In this document: piece by piece, positions 12,180 to 22,164 of the stretch
Layout: each line of letters starts with the position of its first letter
Numbering within the stretch: position 1 is the stretch's first letter
Source of the DNA: Chaetoderma sp. LZ-2023a
Lineage: Eukaryota > Mollusca > Caudofoveata > Chaetodermatida > Chaetodermatidae
Length of the DNA stretch: 64,000 bases
Direction of reading: 5' to 3'
Assembly: GCA_034401795.1 (NCBI GenBank)
Contig: CM067363.1
Span: 33,150,470-33,214,469 of the forward strand
The notes under the pieces: model-generated
The model's input: only the letters and a program-made list of their open reading frames with translations
Database searches by the model: none
Told to the model about the DNA's origin: nothing
Made by a program: the position numbers and the translations under genes

Positions 12180-13145
12180 AGCGTGTACTGAATACAGTAG
12201 GAGAGTCGGATATGCCCAGTCGCAGCCCCTGTCTCCCATATTCAGTCTCCAGTCATTGACACGTTGCACTTCTAGCTTGCGAGAGAGATGGCTCATTCCC
12301 ATCAACCTTCAGCTAGGGCCCCAGCATGTCAATGAACACAGATCAAAACGCACCAATCCAATCTCCAGAGTTTAAAACATTTTAGAACCACATCTTTTTC
12401 CAACGTGCTCTCACTACTAAAATATCACAGACCTCACTAATTTCGTCAAATTAATTGAAGTTTGAATGACAATGAGAATAACATTTCCAATAATAACAAA
12501 CAGTTTGAAGTTGCAGTTACAACAACTGAGGAATACCATTCAATGGAAAAAACTAGTGCCTGTCTAGGCAAACCATTCCCAGGGGTTATGACCAACCCCT
12601 AGTAATGCCCTTCCACAGACAGCACACCAGTCTCTCAGTACAAAAAAAGTTACTACCACCCCTAACCCCATCTCGTAAAATAAATCCCTAGAAGCTTCAT
12701 GACATGAAACCGTTGCTCGAGATCAGGGAATGAGAGAGTAGTGGCTCAATTCCCACCAGCTGCTCCCTGATACTCGGCAACATGTTCTTTGTCTGCATCA
12801 TCAGAACGTTATGATAAGTGAGTGGGAAAGGCCCATTCCTGTCCCCTGTTTGCTATAAAGTTGTGATGATGGAGAAATCAGACATGATGCGCCAGAGATT
12901 TCCCAAAAAGAATAAAAGAAAGTTACTAAATTGACCCTATGAGACGGAAAATGATCCCTGATAAATTCATATCCTGAAACAATCGATCGAGATCAGAGAG
13001 AGAGAGGGAATAGTGGCTCAATTCCCACCAGCTGCTCTCTGACATTCGCCAATTGCCCCCAACATCATAGCGTTATGACAGGTGAGTGTGAACACCCAGT
13101 CCCGACCCCTATCTTTCCCAAAAATTATGATGTTAAAGTAAACAG
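12180..13145. repeat. Three diverged copies of a roughly 260-bp unit
   Basis: The segments near 12705-12890 and 12965-13140 align: each has CGAGATCAG, then GTGGCTCAATTCCCACCAG and CTGCTC(C/T)CTGA, then AACGTTATGA or AGCGTTATGA and a CCC-rich stretch. A weaker third copy lies near 12180-12320. No long ORF. Origin unknown. Confidence 0.65.
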
Positions 13146-13715
13146 TCATAAGTTATCAGAGACTAATTTCCATGAAAATAAAATGGTTTCAGCTTGACGA
13201 AAAGAGAAGGAGAAGCGAACAACGTGATAAATTTCAGAGACCCATTAAACTGGAGACATCTGTAGAAAGAAATCATTACAATTAAAATCGATATTATGTT
13301 GGTTTCCCTGAATCCACCCCAGCCGACTTAGCAGTCGAGTTGGTGTCGAGATAAACAACAGCTTAATGGTATAATTACTTGAAATTGATACTTAGTCTTC
13401 TATGTCCCCCGAAGGATCCAGCTCCAACACATCCAGTGAATGGGGAATCGGTGATATCAACCCATCACCCAACATCTCGGTCAGTATTGACTGCACTGCA
13501 CTATCCATTTCTAGACTGTCCATTTCCTGAAACATATCGAATTGAACTCAGTTTTACTCTTCTGGTATACAGTAACAAAGTACACATATCCATTTATTAC
13601 ATTTAATGCATTTAAGTCTAGAAACATATAATGATATTAATGCTGATGTTCCAGAGACTCATCATAATACATTTTCAAATGATCCACGTGTACTACTCTC
13701 CACGACTCGTTATTT
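13146..13715. other. Tail of Gypsy-1 pol or 3' flank, no LTR found
   Basis: On the minus strand a short open stretch around 13550-13400 could be the last part of the Gypsy-1 polyprotein. No sequence here matches the region beyond 18270, so I could not identify paired LTRs. Confidence 0.4.
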
Positions 13716-14365
13716 TCACGTTGAATTTTGTAAGTGATATCCGTAATTTTGTCCAGCACCCGATATGGTCCTATCCAAATGTGTCCAAAAGTTCCTTAGC
13801 ACATGAAGGGTACCATAACCAACCAACTGCCCTGGCTTTAGAACAGTTCTTTCAGTATTCCGATCATAATACCGTTTTTGACATTCAGCTGATATCTTAA
13901 GAGCTTTACATGCCCGTTCGAAGTTTTCTTCTAAAACGTCCTTAACCCACTGAACATATTCTACAGGACATTCTAGGTTAAGTTTATTAGAAGCCGACGA
14001 CTCGTACATTAGATCGACTGGAAGATTGATCTCATATCCATAAGTCATACAATTAGGGGTGCATCCAGTACTATCATGCTTAGTTGCACGATAGGCCATG
14101 AGTAGATATGGTAAGTGATAATTCCAGTCATTTTGAGACTCTGATAAAAAAAATTTCTTAACATTTGTTTAATGGTGCGATTCATTCGTTCTATTTTCCC
14201 ATCAGATTGCGGTCTGTAAGGAGTGGTGCATGTTTTATATATCCCAAGTAAGTTACATATCCCTTTGAATAAGTGGGATTCAAAGTTAACTTTTGCCCAT
14301 ATAGATAGTGTCTGAAGTGCTTCACAAATACAACGACAGCCAATAATTCCCTTATCGTAGTGCAA
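13716..14365 (-). pseudogene. Gypsy-1 integrase, partial
   Basis: Minus-strand pieces of a Ty3/Gypsy integrase. The 14365-14045 frame holds the third catalytic residue block (TTPYRPQSDGKIERMNRTIK, Glu present); 14099-13716 continues with the post-core region (YRATKHDSTGCTPN, YGYEINLPVDL, LKPGQLVGYG). The HHCC finger and the first two catalytic Asp blocks are missing because an internal deletion near 14290 joins the RNase H region directly to the late integrase core. A frameshift separates the two pieces. Confidence 0.85.
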
Positions 14366-14481
14366 TACTGATGTTGAGTCTTGGATAAAGATCTACTTGC
14401 ATAGGCAATAACCTTTTCCTGTCTTTCCTGAATTTGTGAAAGCACTGCTCCTATTCCAGTGCCACTAGCATCGGTATCCAA
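14191..14481 (-). pseudogene. Gypsy-1 RNase H, partial
   Basis: Start of the RNase H domain: MDTDASGTGIGAVLSQ (first catalytic Asp), YASRSLSKTQHQYCTT, then RELLAVVVFVKHFRHYLYG. The domain stops after this point, where the frame runs into integrase-derived DNA read out of frame. The domain normally removes the RNA strand from the RNA:DNA hybrid. Confidence 0.85.
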
Positions 14482-14511
14482 AATAAAGTCACAGTTGTTT
14501 TTAGGGTACGT

Positions 14512-15306
14512 TTATATGGGAGCATTGATCAGATGCTCCTTGAGAGTTTGAAAAGCCAACTCACAGTCAGCAGTCCATTCAAATTTTAAGTCTTTCTTTG
14601 TTAAAGCATGAAGGGGAGCAGCAATTATTGCAAAGCTCTCAATAAATCTGTGGTAGTGCGAAAAAAATCCTATGAAACTGTGGGTTTCTTTTACTGAGTT
14701 AGGCGTAGTCCATTCCCTAACAGCAGCTACTTTATCAGGGTCACAATGCACACCTTCCCTTGAAACCACATGTCCCAAGAATTTAACTGCCTCTTCAAAC
14801 AGTTTAACTTTGGCTGGTTTAAGTTTTAAGTTTGCTCCAAATAATCTATCGAACACAAGCGATAGATTTTCTAAGGTTTCAGAGAAGTTTCCCCCGAAAA
14901 CAATGATATCGTCTATACACAGTAGACATTGTTGCCATTGTAAACCACGCAGGACAAGTTCAATCAATCTTTCGAACATTGCAGGGGCATTGCAGAGGCC
15001 AAATCGTATGACACGGAACTTATAGAGCCCACGTCTTGTAACGAAGGTAGTTTTTGCTTTGCTGCCTTCATCCATTTCTACCTGCCAATATCCCTAAGCT
15101 AAATCCAAGGTGCAAAACCAGTTTGCACCGGCTAGACTGTCAATACAGTCTGACATCCTCGGTAAGGAATATGCGTCCTTGAGTGACAGGTCATTAACCC
15201 GATGATAGTCCACACAAAATCGCATAGAGCCGTCCTTTTTCTTGACTAGTATTATGGGGCTTGCCCATGGATTCGAACTAGGTTCGATTAACCCTTGATC
15301 CAACAT
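14512..15306 (-). pseudogene. Gypsy-1 reverse transcriptase
   Basis: Ty3/Gypsy RT core on the minus strand in two open pieces separated by a single TAG (about 15091-15093) in the normally conserved DLA..GYWQ motif. Visible are [19 protein letters not shown], then LYKFRVIRFGLCNAPAMFE, the catalytic CIDDIIVF box (YxDD variant with Ile), KPAKVKLFEEAVKFLGHVVS and FIGFFSHYHRFI of the connection. Upstream the fingers begin at about 15559. The catalytic residues are kept. Confidence 0.9.
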
Positions 15307-15310
15307 TTTT

Positions 15311-15744
15311 TCACTTCATCTTCAGCAATTTGATTTTGAGTCTTCTAGGTGGTTGTTTTACTGGTCTTGAATTCCCAGTATCAATGCCATGTTTTGTTAC
15401 ATTAGTACGTCCCATTTGTCCATCGTGTACTTGAAAAGCGTCTTTGTATTGAGAAAACAAGTCCTCTAATTGTCTCTTTTGATCGATACCTAATTCAGAG
15501 GCGTCATCAACCATCCGTTGCAGGTAGTCACATAGAGACTTTTCAGTAGATCTGAGCATACCTGTATTGGTATCCTCACATATATCCTGAAGTGTTTCTA
15601 CAGAGACAACAACTGTCCCTTTCTGTAATTGGATTGATTGATTGCTTAAATTTACCGCTTTTATAGGAACACCAGATTTACTTGGATCTACTACTGCCCT
15701 AGCAAGTAAAAGTCCAGTGTTTTGGAAGAACGATGCATCAGGTT
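15311..15744 (-). pseudogene. Gypsy-1 protease-RT linker
   Basis: Open piece 15559-15311 reads into the RT N-terminal region (KRQLEDLFSQYKDAF, TKHGIDTGNSRPVKQPPRR), a pattern seen just before Gypsy RT where the incoming strand is measured against a short host-like HxIDTG segment. A frameshift near 15308 separates it from RT. Confidence 0.8.
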
Positions 15745-16254
15745 CTATAATGAGCAGCGAGGAGATTTACAGTGTCCATTAATCTTTCCCTGAAACATAA
15801 ATTCATGTCCAGCAGGAATAGATATTGTCTCCTTTACAGCTATATGGGCACATTGATTTTTGTTAGATTTCCGATGTAGGTTAATTTGATAAGTGTCTAT
15901 ATGCAGGATTCCTTTTCCTGCATCAAATAAACATCCATGATCTTCTAGAAAATCAAGGCCTAAAATTCCATGACTTGATCCAAGAGATACCACTTTCACT
16001 GGGTAGGAAAATGTATGGTCTGCTATATGTATACCCACGTTAATCTCTCCATACACTGTCATTTCCTGCCCACTAGCAGTTTTTAGAGTAAGATCTACAG
16101 GACCTAAAATTGGCCGGCTCTCTATAGGTATTCCAATATAAGTAGGCCAGTCAATCAGCGTGTAGGTTGAACCAGTATCTACAAGCAATTCGGTAGGTAT
16201 ACTTTCACACATTGTCATAATATACCAACATGAGATATTAACTGATTCAACCAC
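15745..16254 (-). pseudogene. Gypsy-1 aspartic protease
   Basis: Retropepsin-like domain. ELLVDTGSTYTLID carries the catalytic DTGS at about residues 26-29, and HGILGLDFLEDHGCLFDAGK carries the conserved ILGLDFL flap-to-core motif about 65 residues later, the spacing expected for Gypsy-type proteases. It would cut the Gag-Pol polyprotein. The frame is open for 169 codons; the following Pol part is in another frame. Confidence 0.85.
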
Positions 16255-16339
16255 TCCATCAGATTGATCATGTCCAGCTGAATTTCTGGCCTCGAATTCA
16301 GCTTTACTTAATTTAAATGGTTCCCAGGCTGAGGATTCG

Positions 16340-17118
16340 TCATACGTGTAGCCTCTGTATGCTGGTGCTGTATGGCAGGTTGCACATTATGAGAAAAATT
16401 ATTACCGCAGTTTTGCCGTTTTTGTGGGCAATGCTTCTGCATGTGTCCTTTCCCAGACAGTAATAGCACTCTACTTCGGCCCTATTAAAACGTATCCCTG
16501 GGGATTTTCCCCAGGTAGCTCCCGGTTTAGCCTGGTGAATATCCCTCTTAAGTGCATTGATCCCATCATTCGTCTTTACCAGGGTATCACAAATCTGTTG
16601 CATAACCTTAGTTGAATAGGTGACACCAAAGTTTGAATGTCCCATTTGATTATGTGGTGATTTATCGTTACTGTAATAAACATACGCCATATAGTCAGTG
16701 GCAATAGGTTTTCGTGTTGACTTGAGTTTATTCGAGGTCTCAAATGACTCGAACTCGATTGCTAATGCGATTGCGCATGCAATCTTTTTGGGTGGCCGAA
16801 TTTAACATGTTATCGCAGGTCTATGCTTCCTAACCCATTAGTATATTGGTCTATCACCCATTGCTCCTGAGCATCACATGAAATTGCTGGGAAGGCCTGT
16901 GCAGCTATCCTTTTCAAGTTATATCCAAACTGCTTTACAGATTCATTTGGATGTCTCAGTCTGTGTCGAAATTCTATACGATATGCGGCTTCAGTTTCAG
17001 CTGGGTTGAATCTTCTGGTCAATTCTGCTACCAATTGTTCATAATCGTTGACTACATCTATTGGTAGATCACCCAATACTTTACGAGCTGATCCTTTCAA
17101 GCTCATGGCAAGCTGCAT
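16340..17118 (-). pseudogene. Gypsy-1 Gag capsid/nucleocapsid part
   Basis: 17118-16810 has the Gag capsid-like signature (AMSLKGSARKVLGDLP, LTRRFNPAETEAAYRIEF, RHPNESVKQFGYNLKRIA) in which Gag helices pack into the particle. 16690-16340 would hold the zinc knuckle: CYYCLGKDTCRSIAHK still shows CxxC but the rest is degenerate. Stops and shifts lie between the two pieces. Confidence 0.8.
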
Positions 17119-17353
17119 AGCTTTTTCTGTGTTATCCCAGTTATTCCATACAGCCCTGTTTCAAACTGTCGCTGATAATCCAGCCATTCTCCAGATTCAC
17201 CATCAAAGGCGGGGGGGGGGGGGGTTGTCTTTTTTGTTTTCTCCTTCCCATCTGTCCACAGTGTGGTGGGGATCTCTCATTCATCCTAGACTGACTGTTT
17301 GGATATAAATTATCTATCCGCTGAGGTGGATTATCTAGTAGTGCGTTATATAC

Positions 17354-18152
17354 CTATCCGGTCTGTGGCCCATTAACTGGTGTATCCCTATTGTATGTCT
17401 GTCCATAGCAATTATCCATTAACCCTGGCATGTTATTACTATTAACATTATTCACTGGTCCAAGATTATTGTGCAAAAATCTACTACCATCTTCAGTCAT
17501 TCTACAGCTAGGATACGCTGAATATGATTTAGGCATCCCCTGGTAACCATTACTCCCATATGAGCCAGTGTGTCTGGAATATTGATGGTCTCCAGTACCC
17601 TCATAGTCATGGTAGGCGTTAAAATTATCACTATGTCCTGGATAATGGTTATCATAGCCAGTATGAAACTGTCTGTATATTGGGCGTTCTGCATTCCGAG
17701 CCTGGTCATCATTCCTAAGATTTCCCTCAGTGAACGTTGACCTATCAGACATTTGTGTTGTAGGGTGAGTATTTGGTTGAAATACCCTTTGATTATCCCT
17801 AGCATCATGGATGACTCTCTGGGCAATGGAATCTTCTATTGCTTGGTCCCGCTGTTACTTATGTAAAGTCCCCCTTGGACGTTTCCCTGGTTTAATCCAG
17901 AACCAGCCATAGGTGCTGCATGCATATCCGAAAGCTCTGCTGATCAGTTATATGCTCACTGTTTTCCTCTTCCTCATATCCAGATGGGATATTCTGTCCT
18001 GAACCCTGCTCATCTTCTCCATGGTATGGTGGAATGGCATCATAGAAGTGATCAAGTTGATCAATACATGGTCCAGTATTTTGGGTTATTCTATTTCTGA
18101 ATGGACTGGTAACCCATCCACCCAAAGTTTCCCATATATTTCGGTTATTCAC
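17354..18152 (-). pseudogene. Gypsy-1 Gag N-terminal region
   Basis: Two or three overlapping minus-strand open pieces (18152-17892, 17826-17497, 17752-17354) in different frames. The 17752-17354 piece is rich in Tyr, His, Gly and Asn (HTGYDNHYPGHSDNFN), a low-complexity composition common in Gag N-terminal linkers. No conserved domain is visible; assignment rests on position between the primer-binding site and the capsid-like part. A G-run at 17211-17224 marks the junction before the capsid-like piece. Confidence 0.6.
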
Positions 18153-18179
18153 AATTCAATTATTTTTTTACTTATGTGA

Positions 18180-18320
18180 ATGTATATCAATCGATCCAAT
18201 TCCCACTGATAATAATGTGATCCAATTCCCCTTTTGTTATGCTCAAATCCTGGTTACGGCACCAAAAATCTGTAATTGGATCACATTATTACCAGTGGGA
18301 ATTGGATTGATGGATATACA
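18180..18320. repeat. 46-bp inverted repeat around the Gypsy-1 primer-binding site
   Basis: GATCCAATTCCCACTGATAA near 18194-18213 is repeated in reverse complement near 18285-18305 with few changes; arms are roughly 18181-18229 and 18274-18320. The roughly 44-base centre holds the candidate primer-binding site. Confidence 0.8.
18249..18264 (-). other. Candidate tRNA primer-binding site of Gypsy-1
   Basis: On the minus strand TGGTGCCGTAACCAGG begins with TGG, as expected for the complement of a tRNA CCA end, and sits between the presumed 5' LTR end (higher coordinates) and Gag. The exact tRNA was not identified. Confidence 0.55.
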
Positions 18321-18593
18321 TTGAATGTAATAATTTGGGGAATTATTTAATTTGTTCAGACCCCAGGTGATGCTGGTACAACTTCTAGAGATTGGATGAT
18401 ATTTGTGGTAGATAAATTCATGTTCATTTTGAGAGTTAAATTTCTAAACCCAGTTGCTGTTTTGACAGCAACAGGTTTTAGTAATCCATAACTGTCAAAA
18501 TAATCATCATTTATTTCTAAGATGTTGATTTTAGGCTAGCAGGACTTGTGATATTATATATCAATAGCCTCTGACAATGGACACTACCGTGGA

Positions 18594-18596
<3 letters not shown>
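18321..18596. other. Presumed remnant of the Gypsy-1 5' LTR
   Basis: Non-coding sequence on the upstream side of the primer-binding site. It would be LTR by position, but no partner LTR was found. Confidence 0.3.

Positions 18597-18652
<56 letters not shown>
18597..18652. repeat. (TTA)n microsatellite
   Basis: Almost pure ATT/TTA triplet run. Confidence 0.97.
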
Positions 18653-18721
18653 CAGAATTGGGGATGCCCTAGTTAATTTCCTTAGCATGTGCGCTTGTCA
18701 AAATATGTCCACGTGACATCA

Positions 18722-18983
18722 GTGACCTACTTCTCGTTTGACGCATTTAATGCTTGTAGCATCTCATCAACAGTAAAGTAGTGACCACGGAAACATAATT
18801 ATCAGTTTAGGAAACAATTTAAAACAACCCGGTTCAAATATAGGTATATTTCACCTGTTTTCGCTCTGTTTTGCACCATACGGTTCACCGGTTCAACTTT
18901 CACTGATGTCTTGTTGAGCCGTGACCGGAAGTTGATAACGACATTCAACCACCTGATTTAGAGCCCAATTTATGGAAATATGG
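18722..18983 (-). repeat. Right arm of the 261-bp inverted repeat
   Basis: Reverse complement of 10668-10928. Together the arms enclose 7.8 kb containing a LINE-B 3' end, the diverged 260-bp repeats and Gypsy-1. Confidence 0.8.
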
Positions 18984-19171
18984 TATCAAAATATTCACCA
19001 GTACATCCTTTGTCCTTCCGAAATGATGCTGGCTAATGGGGAGCATCCTTGGACAAGGGAAAGGGGTGGAGGGGAGGGGTACACATTCTCCTACTCGTCC
19101 TGTAGCTTGTTACTATCATGGTAATTGAAATTATTATTGAATATAATAGCAAGTGGAATCTATTCATAGTC

Positions 19172-19172
19172 T

Positions 19173-19218
<46 letters not shown>

Positions 19219-19229
19219 GCAGCGGTAGC

Positions 19230-19275
<46 letters not shown>

Positions 19276-19277
19276 CA
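19172..19277. repeat. (CAG)n followed by (TAG)n microsatellite
   Basis: CAG run (about 19172-19216) changes through CGG/CAG into a GTA/TAG run to 19277. Long poly-Ala or poly-Val readings here are artefacts of the repeat. Confidence 0.95.
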
Positions 19278-19559
19278 TGTTGTAGTACATGTTGTTGTAG
19301 TGGTTGTAGCAGTAGCTGCAGCAGAAGTAGCAGCAGCAGTAGTAGTAGTAGTAGGTTAACAGTTCTTCAAAACAAGAGAAGCATGTTATATAGATGGTAG
19401 AACAAATTTTCTGTCGAATACTACAAACATATTTGGACCGAGAGACATCGCTGTCTTAGACAGCAATGTCTTAGGAGCCAATTATGCATGAGAATAAAAC
19501 AGCATTTTTACCTTGTTTTGTAAATCAGGCCACTTATGAGCACAGATCCCAACCCTTGA

Positions 19560-19763
19560 TAAATGAAATTATATCAATAATTTAAATGATACTGATTTCG
19601 ATGGTAACGAAACTATTAAACTTATAGAATCTATCAATATCTCCAAGTCACTGGGGGCCTGACAAAATCCATCGTCGACTCATCTATGAACTCAAGGAAG
19701 TCATCTCCACACCTCTTACTTTGATATTCAACACATCTTTCACAATAGGGAAGGTACTGTAAC
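19560..19763 (+). pseudogene. Short LINE RT fragment
   Basis: In one frame, broken by a shift, the segment reads ELKEVISTPLTLIFNTSF, which corresponds to the LINE-A block AKEISTPLCIIFNKSLEEG upstream of the RT fingers. A short KSxGPDKI-like stretch precedes it. Too short for clade assignment. Confidence 0.6.
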
Positions 19764-20335
19764 TTACAGGGGTACGCGCTGGCCCATCCTACTGGTCCGC
19801 TCCATTGCACTGCATGTACAGGATGTGTGGGAGTGCTTGTTAGCTGCGGTTCTCGGGGTTACGGATCCCGTATCGCAACTCTCCGAAAAGTACAAAGACT
19901 GACTTCTAGAGCCGGTGGAATGATAGTGTTCCAGTGGGACTAGGCGACAATTACCGCTGAGATTGAACCTCACCGTCTCATCCAAACTATTTGTGTCACC
20001 GGTATGACAGTCCATAACCCAATTTAGGAGCCTAGACATGATAATTAAAAATAAACTATACAAACAATGGTACTCGTTTGTTAGCACGAGAGAGAAAATA
20101 TACAGTACATAGAACTAAGTTGGTGTCTTGTTAATGTGGATTCGTCAGAGGTACCTCACTGATCCTTATACATCTGTGAGGTATTGCTGCAAGGGAGGGT
20201 CCTAACGAGGCCACTTATATAGTTTAATATAAACAATTATATCGCTGACAAAAATATTATTGTTGGAGAGGAAAGTGCCTCACATGGGCCTCCGTCACAG
20301 GAAAATGCCTTGAATGCCGAAGTGGAGGAAGAGAG
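19764..20335 (-). mobile_element. H repeat fragment (3' part with conserved peptide)
   Basis: Minus-strand copy of the last 570 bp of the H family described at 29420-31710 and 55150-57530. It includes the CTTTCCTCTC segment near 20262-20275 (reverse complement), the TACCTC region near 20150, and an open frame (20087-19764) with HTGDTNS and PLEHYHSTGSRSQSLY that parallels the peptides in the two other copies. It is truncated at 20335, where it meets the Z repeat. Confidence 0.7.
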
Positions 20336-20523
20336 CTGGCAATGGTGACTGATTCCGAGGTTGCTGTCATCACTGTGGTGGTGGCTGTGGTGGTAGTGGT
20401 GCTTTCGTGGGGTCTGCTGGATGTTGCAGAAATGCTTCGCGAAGGTGTTGCTCCAGTAGGTGCGGCTAGTTTTCTAATTTTTACAGCCTGAATAAGTCTA
20501 CTTGCGGATGTTCTAGGTACTGC

Positions 20524-20805
20524 TCAGATGTTGGGTTGGTAAGCTAAGTGACGTTTCCCCGAGTATGGTCTGTTTGGCATGGTAGCTTTTCGGATGGCAG
20601 GATCTACTGCCACTATAGTGCTGCACTTGGATGTTGGAGTGCTGGCATGCGGTGCGGAAGTGGTAATGGTGGTTTCTGTGAGACTTATCTCCTCGTCGAT
20701 AACTAAACTGAAAGGAGATATAGAACTGTCCGAAATGTCCTGTAACACTGGATCATGAATTGTCACAGGGGTGCTTATCACTACCGAAATTGGCTGTCCG
20801 ATCAT
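20524..20805 (-). pseudogene. Z-repeat protein, Ser/Thr-rich tail (copy 1)
   Basis: Contains VLQDISDSSISPFSLVIDEE, paralleled in copy 2 by VLQDILDRSTSPCSLIIDEE at 52380-52440, and RPYSGKRHLAY paralleled by RPYAGKKHIAH. Conservation at the amino-acid level in two separate loci argues that this was once coding. No domain recognised. Confidence 0.6.
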
Positions 20806-21008
20806 GGATGCGGATGTTGTTGCGGTGATGAGTTCTGCCAGTGTGGTTACTGTGGGTGCTGCCAGTGCAGATGTTGGAGTTGGTGTTGATGCCGATGCTG
20901 CAGGTGCTGCCGGTGTTGATCTTACGGGTGCTGCCAGTGGTGTGGTGATGGTTGCTGGAGTGCTGGTGCTGGCTGACTGTGTTGTGGATGTAGATGCTGA
21001 TGCTGAAG

Positions 21009-21413
21009 CTATTTGCGGAAAGTCAGGTTGTCGTCTCTTTTAGTTTTGGCCATCTTCCCAGTTGGAATTAATACAATTGGAAGTCTACTTTCGAAGTGTG
21101 GTGCGAGGACGTCTTTATCCTCGCTCTGTTCACCAGGTTTTAAAGTTACGACCAACACACTATGTTTGTATGATAACGCGTGTGTAACACCATACCGCAT
21201 GGCGGAATATAAGTATTTTCAGTCCACACAGTATGCCCTCTGAAGTAGATGGTCGCGACTGACATGAAGTTTCAAGTCCGAATTTCTGGAAAATGCACGC
21301 TTTCATGGCTGTCCATCATACGAAGTTGAGGTACATGGATACTTCTTGCCAGTGTTCACAGGTGCCGATTCTTTCAAGCTGTCCGACAACGTGAGATCTT
21401 CTGCAAACGACAT
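21009..21413 (-). pseudogene. Z-repeat protein, N-terminal finger and second segment (copy 1)
   Basis: The ATG at 21413 opens a 64-codon segment with KKYPC and then RAFSRNSDLKLHVSRDHL, a C2H2 zinc-finger half (FxxxSDLKxHxxxxH) in which the second Cys is Arg and a TGA precedes it. An in-frame TGA at 21219-21221 ends the segment; the same frame continues with RYGVTHALSYKHS, VVTLKPGEQ, APHFESRLPI and KMAKTKR to a TAG at 21009. Copy 2 has the same order. Fingers of this kind usually bind nucleic acid. Confidence 0.6.
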
Positions 21414-21643
21414 ACTACTCCCGCATGATTGTTATATGCGGGACTGTGCGCACCTAACTAAACTTTTCCTAGCTTTCTTAACTCTTCATAATACTTTCCT
21501 GGCCAATTATAACAATTATAACATGAAATTAATAATAATAAGAACAGCAGAATTTGGTTTGCGAAATGAAAATGGCCTAATCCCTGATTTTCCCTAGTGT
21601 CGAGTTTGATAGGAAGATGAAGTTTCAGTGCGTGCTTTCCTCC

Positions 21644-21651
21644 TTTTATAT
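21644..21651 (-). promoter_or_regulatory. TATA box of Z repeat copy 1
   Basis: TATAAAAG followed by GAGG on the minus strand, about 230 bp upstream of the first ATG. The same box and surroundings occur in copy 2 at 51492. Confidence 0.65.
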
Positions 21652-22164
21652 TTTTGGTGACGTCACAGGAGGGCGGAGGACCACGCCCGAAAGTTCCAGA
21701 GTGACTCATTCACTCCATGTATGGACTTATTTAACTTTCGTTCTCCTGGAATCTGATTACATATTCCCTTCGTAAAAAGAAGGTAAATATATATATATAA
21801 GAAGGTAGGATAACCGCTTTCATCCCCACTCGGCGGAAAATCAGGTCTCTGATCAACGTTAAAATCTAGAACTATTTATTCCTGTGGACGCTCACCTTTT
21901 AATTAGCATGATGTGGTTTTTCAAGTTGGATGCTTATAAACTCGCCTGTTCGAATTTCAGGCTGGAACGCTCTATGGGGTGTGGGAGAGCGTGATGATGT
22001 CAGCGGCCATGACCCCGACTCACCACCTCTCGCCTCCTCCATCACGTTGTGGTAGTGTCATGGGAGTGGTGGTTCATTTGTTTATAGCCTTTGATCCAAT
22101 TTACCGGAAAAGAGAAGTGATGATCATGTAATTCTTGTTTTGAAAGCATGTGGTTGATCGGAAC

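Larger units (their letters stand above)
20340..22160 (-). mobile_element. Z repeat copy 1 (promoter plus finger-protein ORFs)
   Basis: Minus-strand relative of 50985-53059, collinear over about 1.8 kb: common start GATCAACCAC, a long leader, a TATA box, a short first ORF, a readthrough-type TGA, a second ORF and a long Ser/Thr/Ala/Pro-rich coding tail. It cuts into the 3' end of the pogo-type gene at 22160 and is truncated at 20340 against the H fragment. No terminal repeats identified. Class unknown; a retroelement with gag-like protein or a retroposed gene are both possible. Confidence 0.65.

Noticed and set aside
19153-19359. Open frame of poly-Ala then poly-Val
   Set aside because: It is the translation of the CAG and GTA microsatellites; no flanking coding signal.
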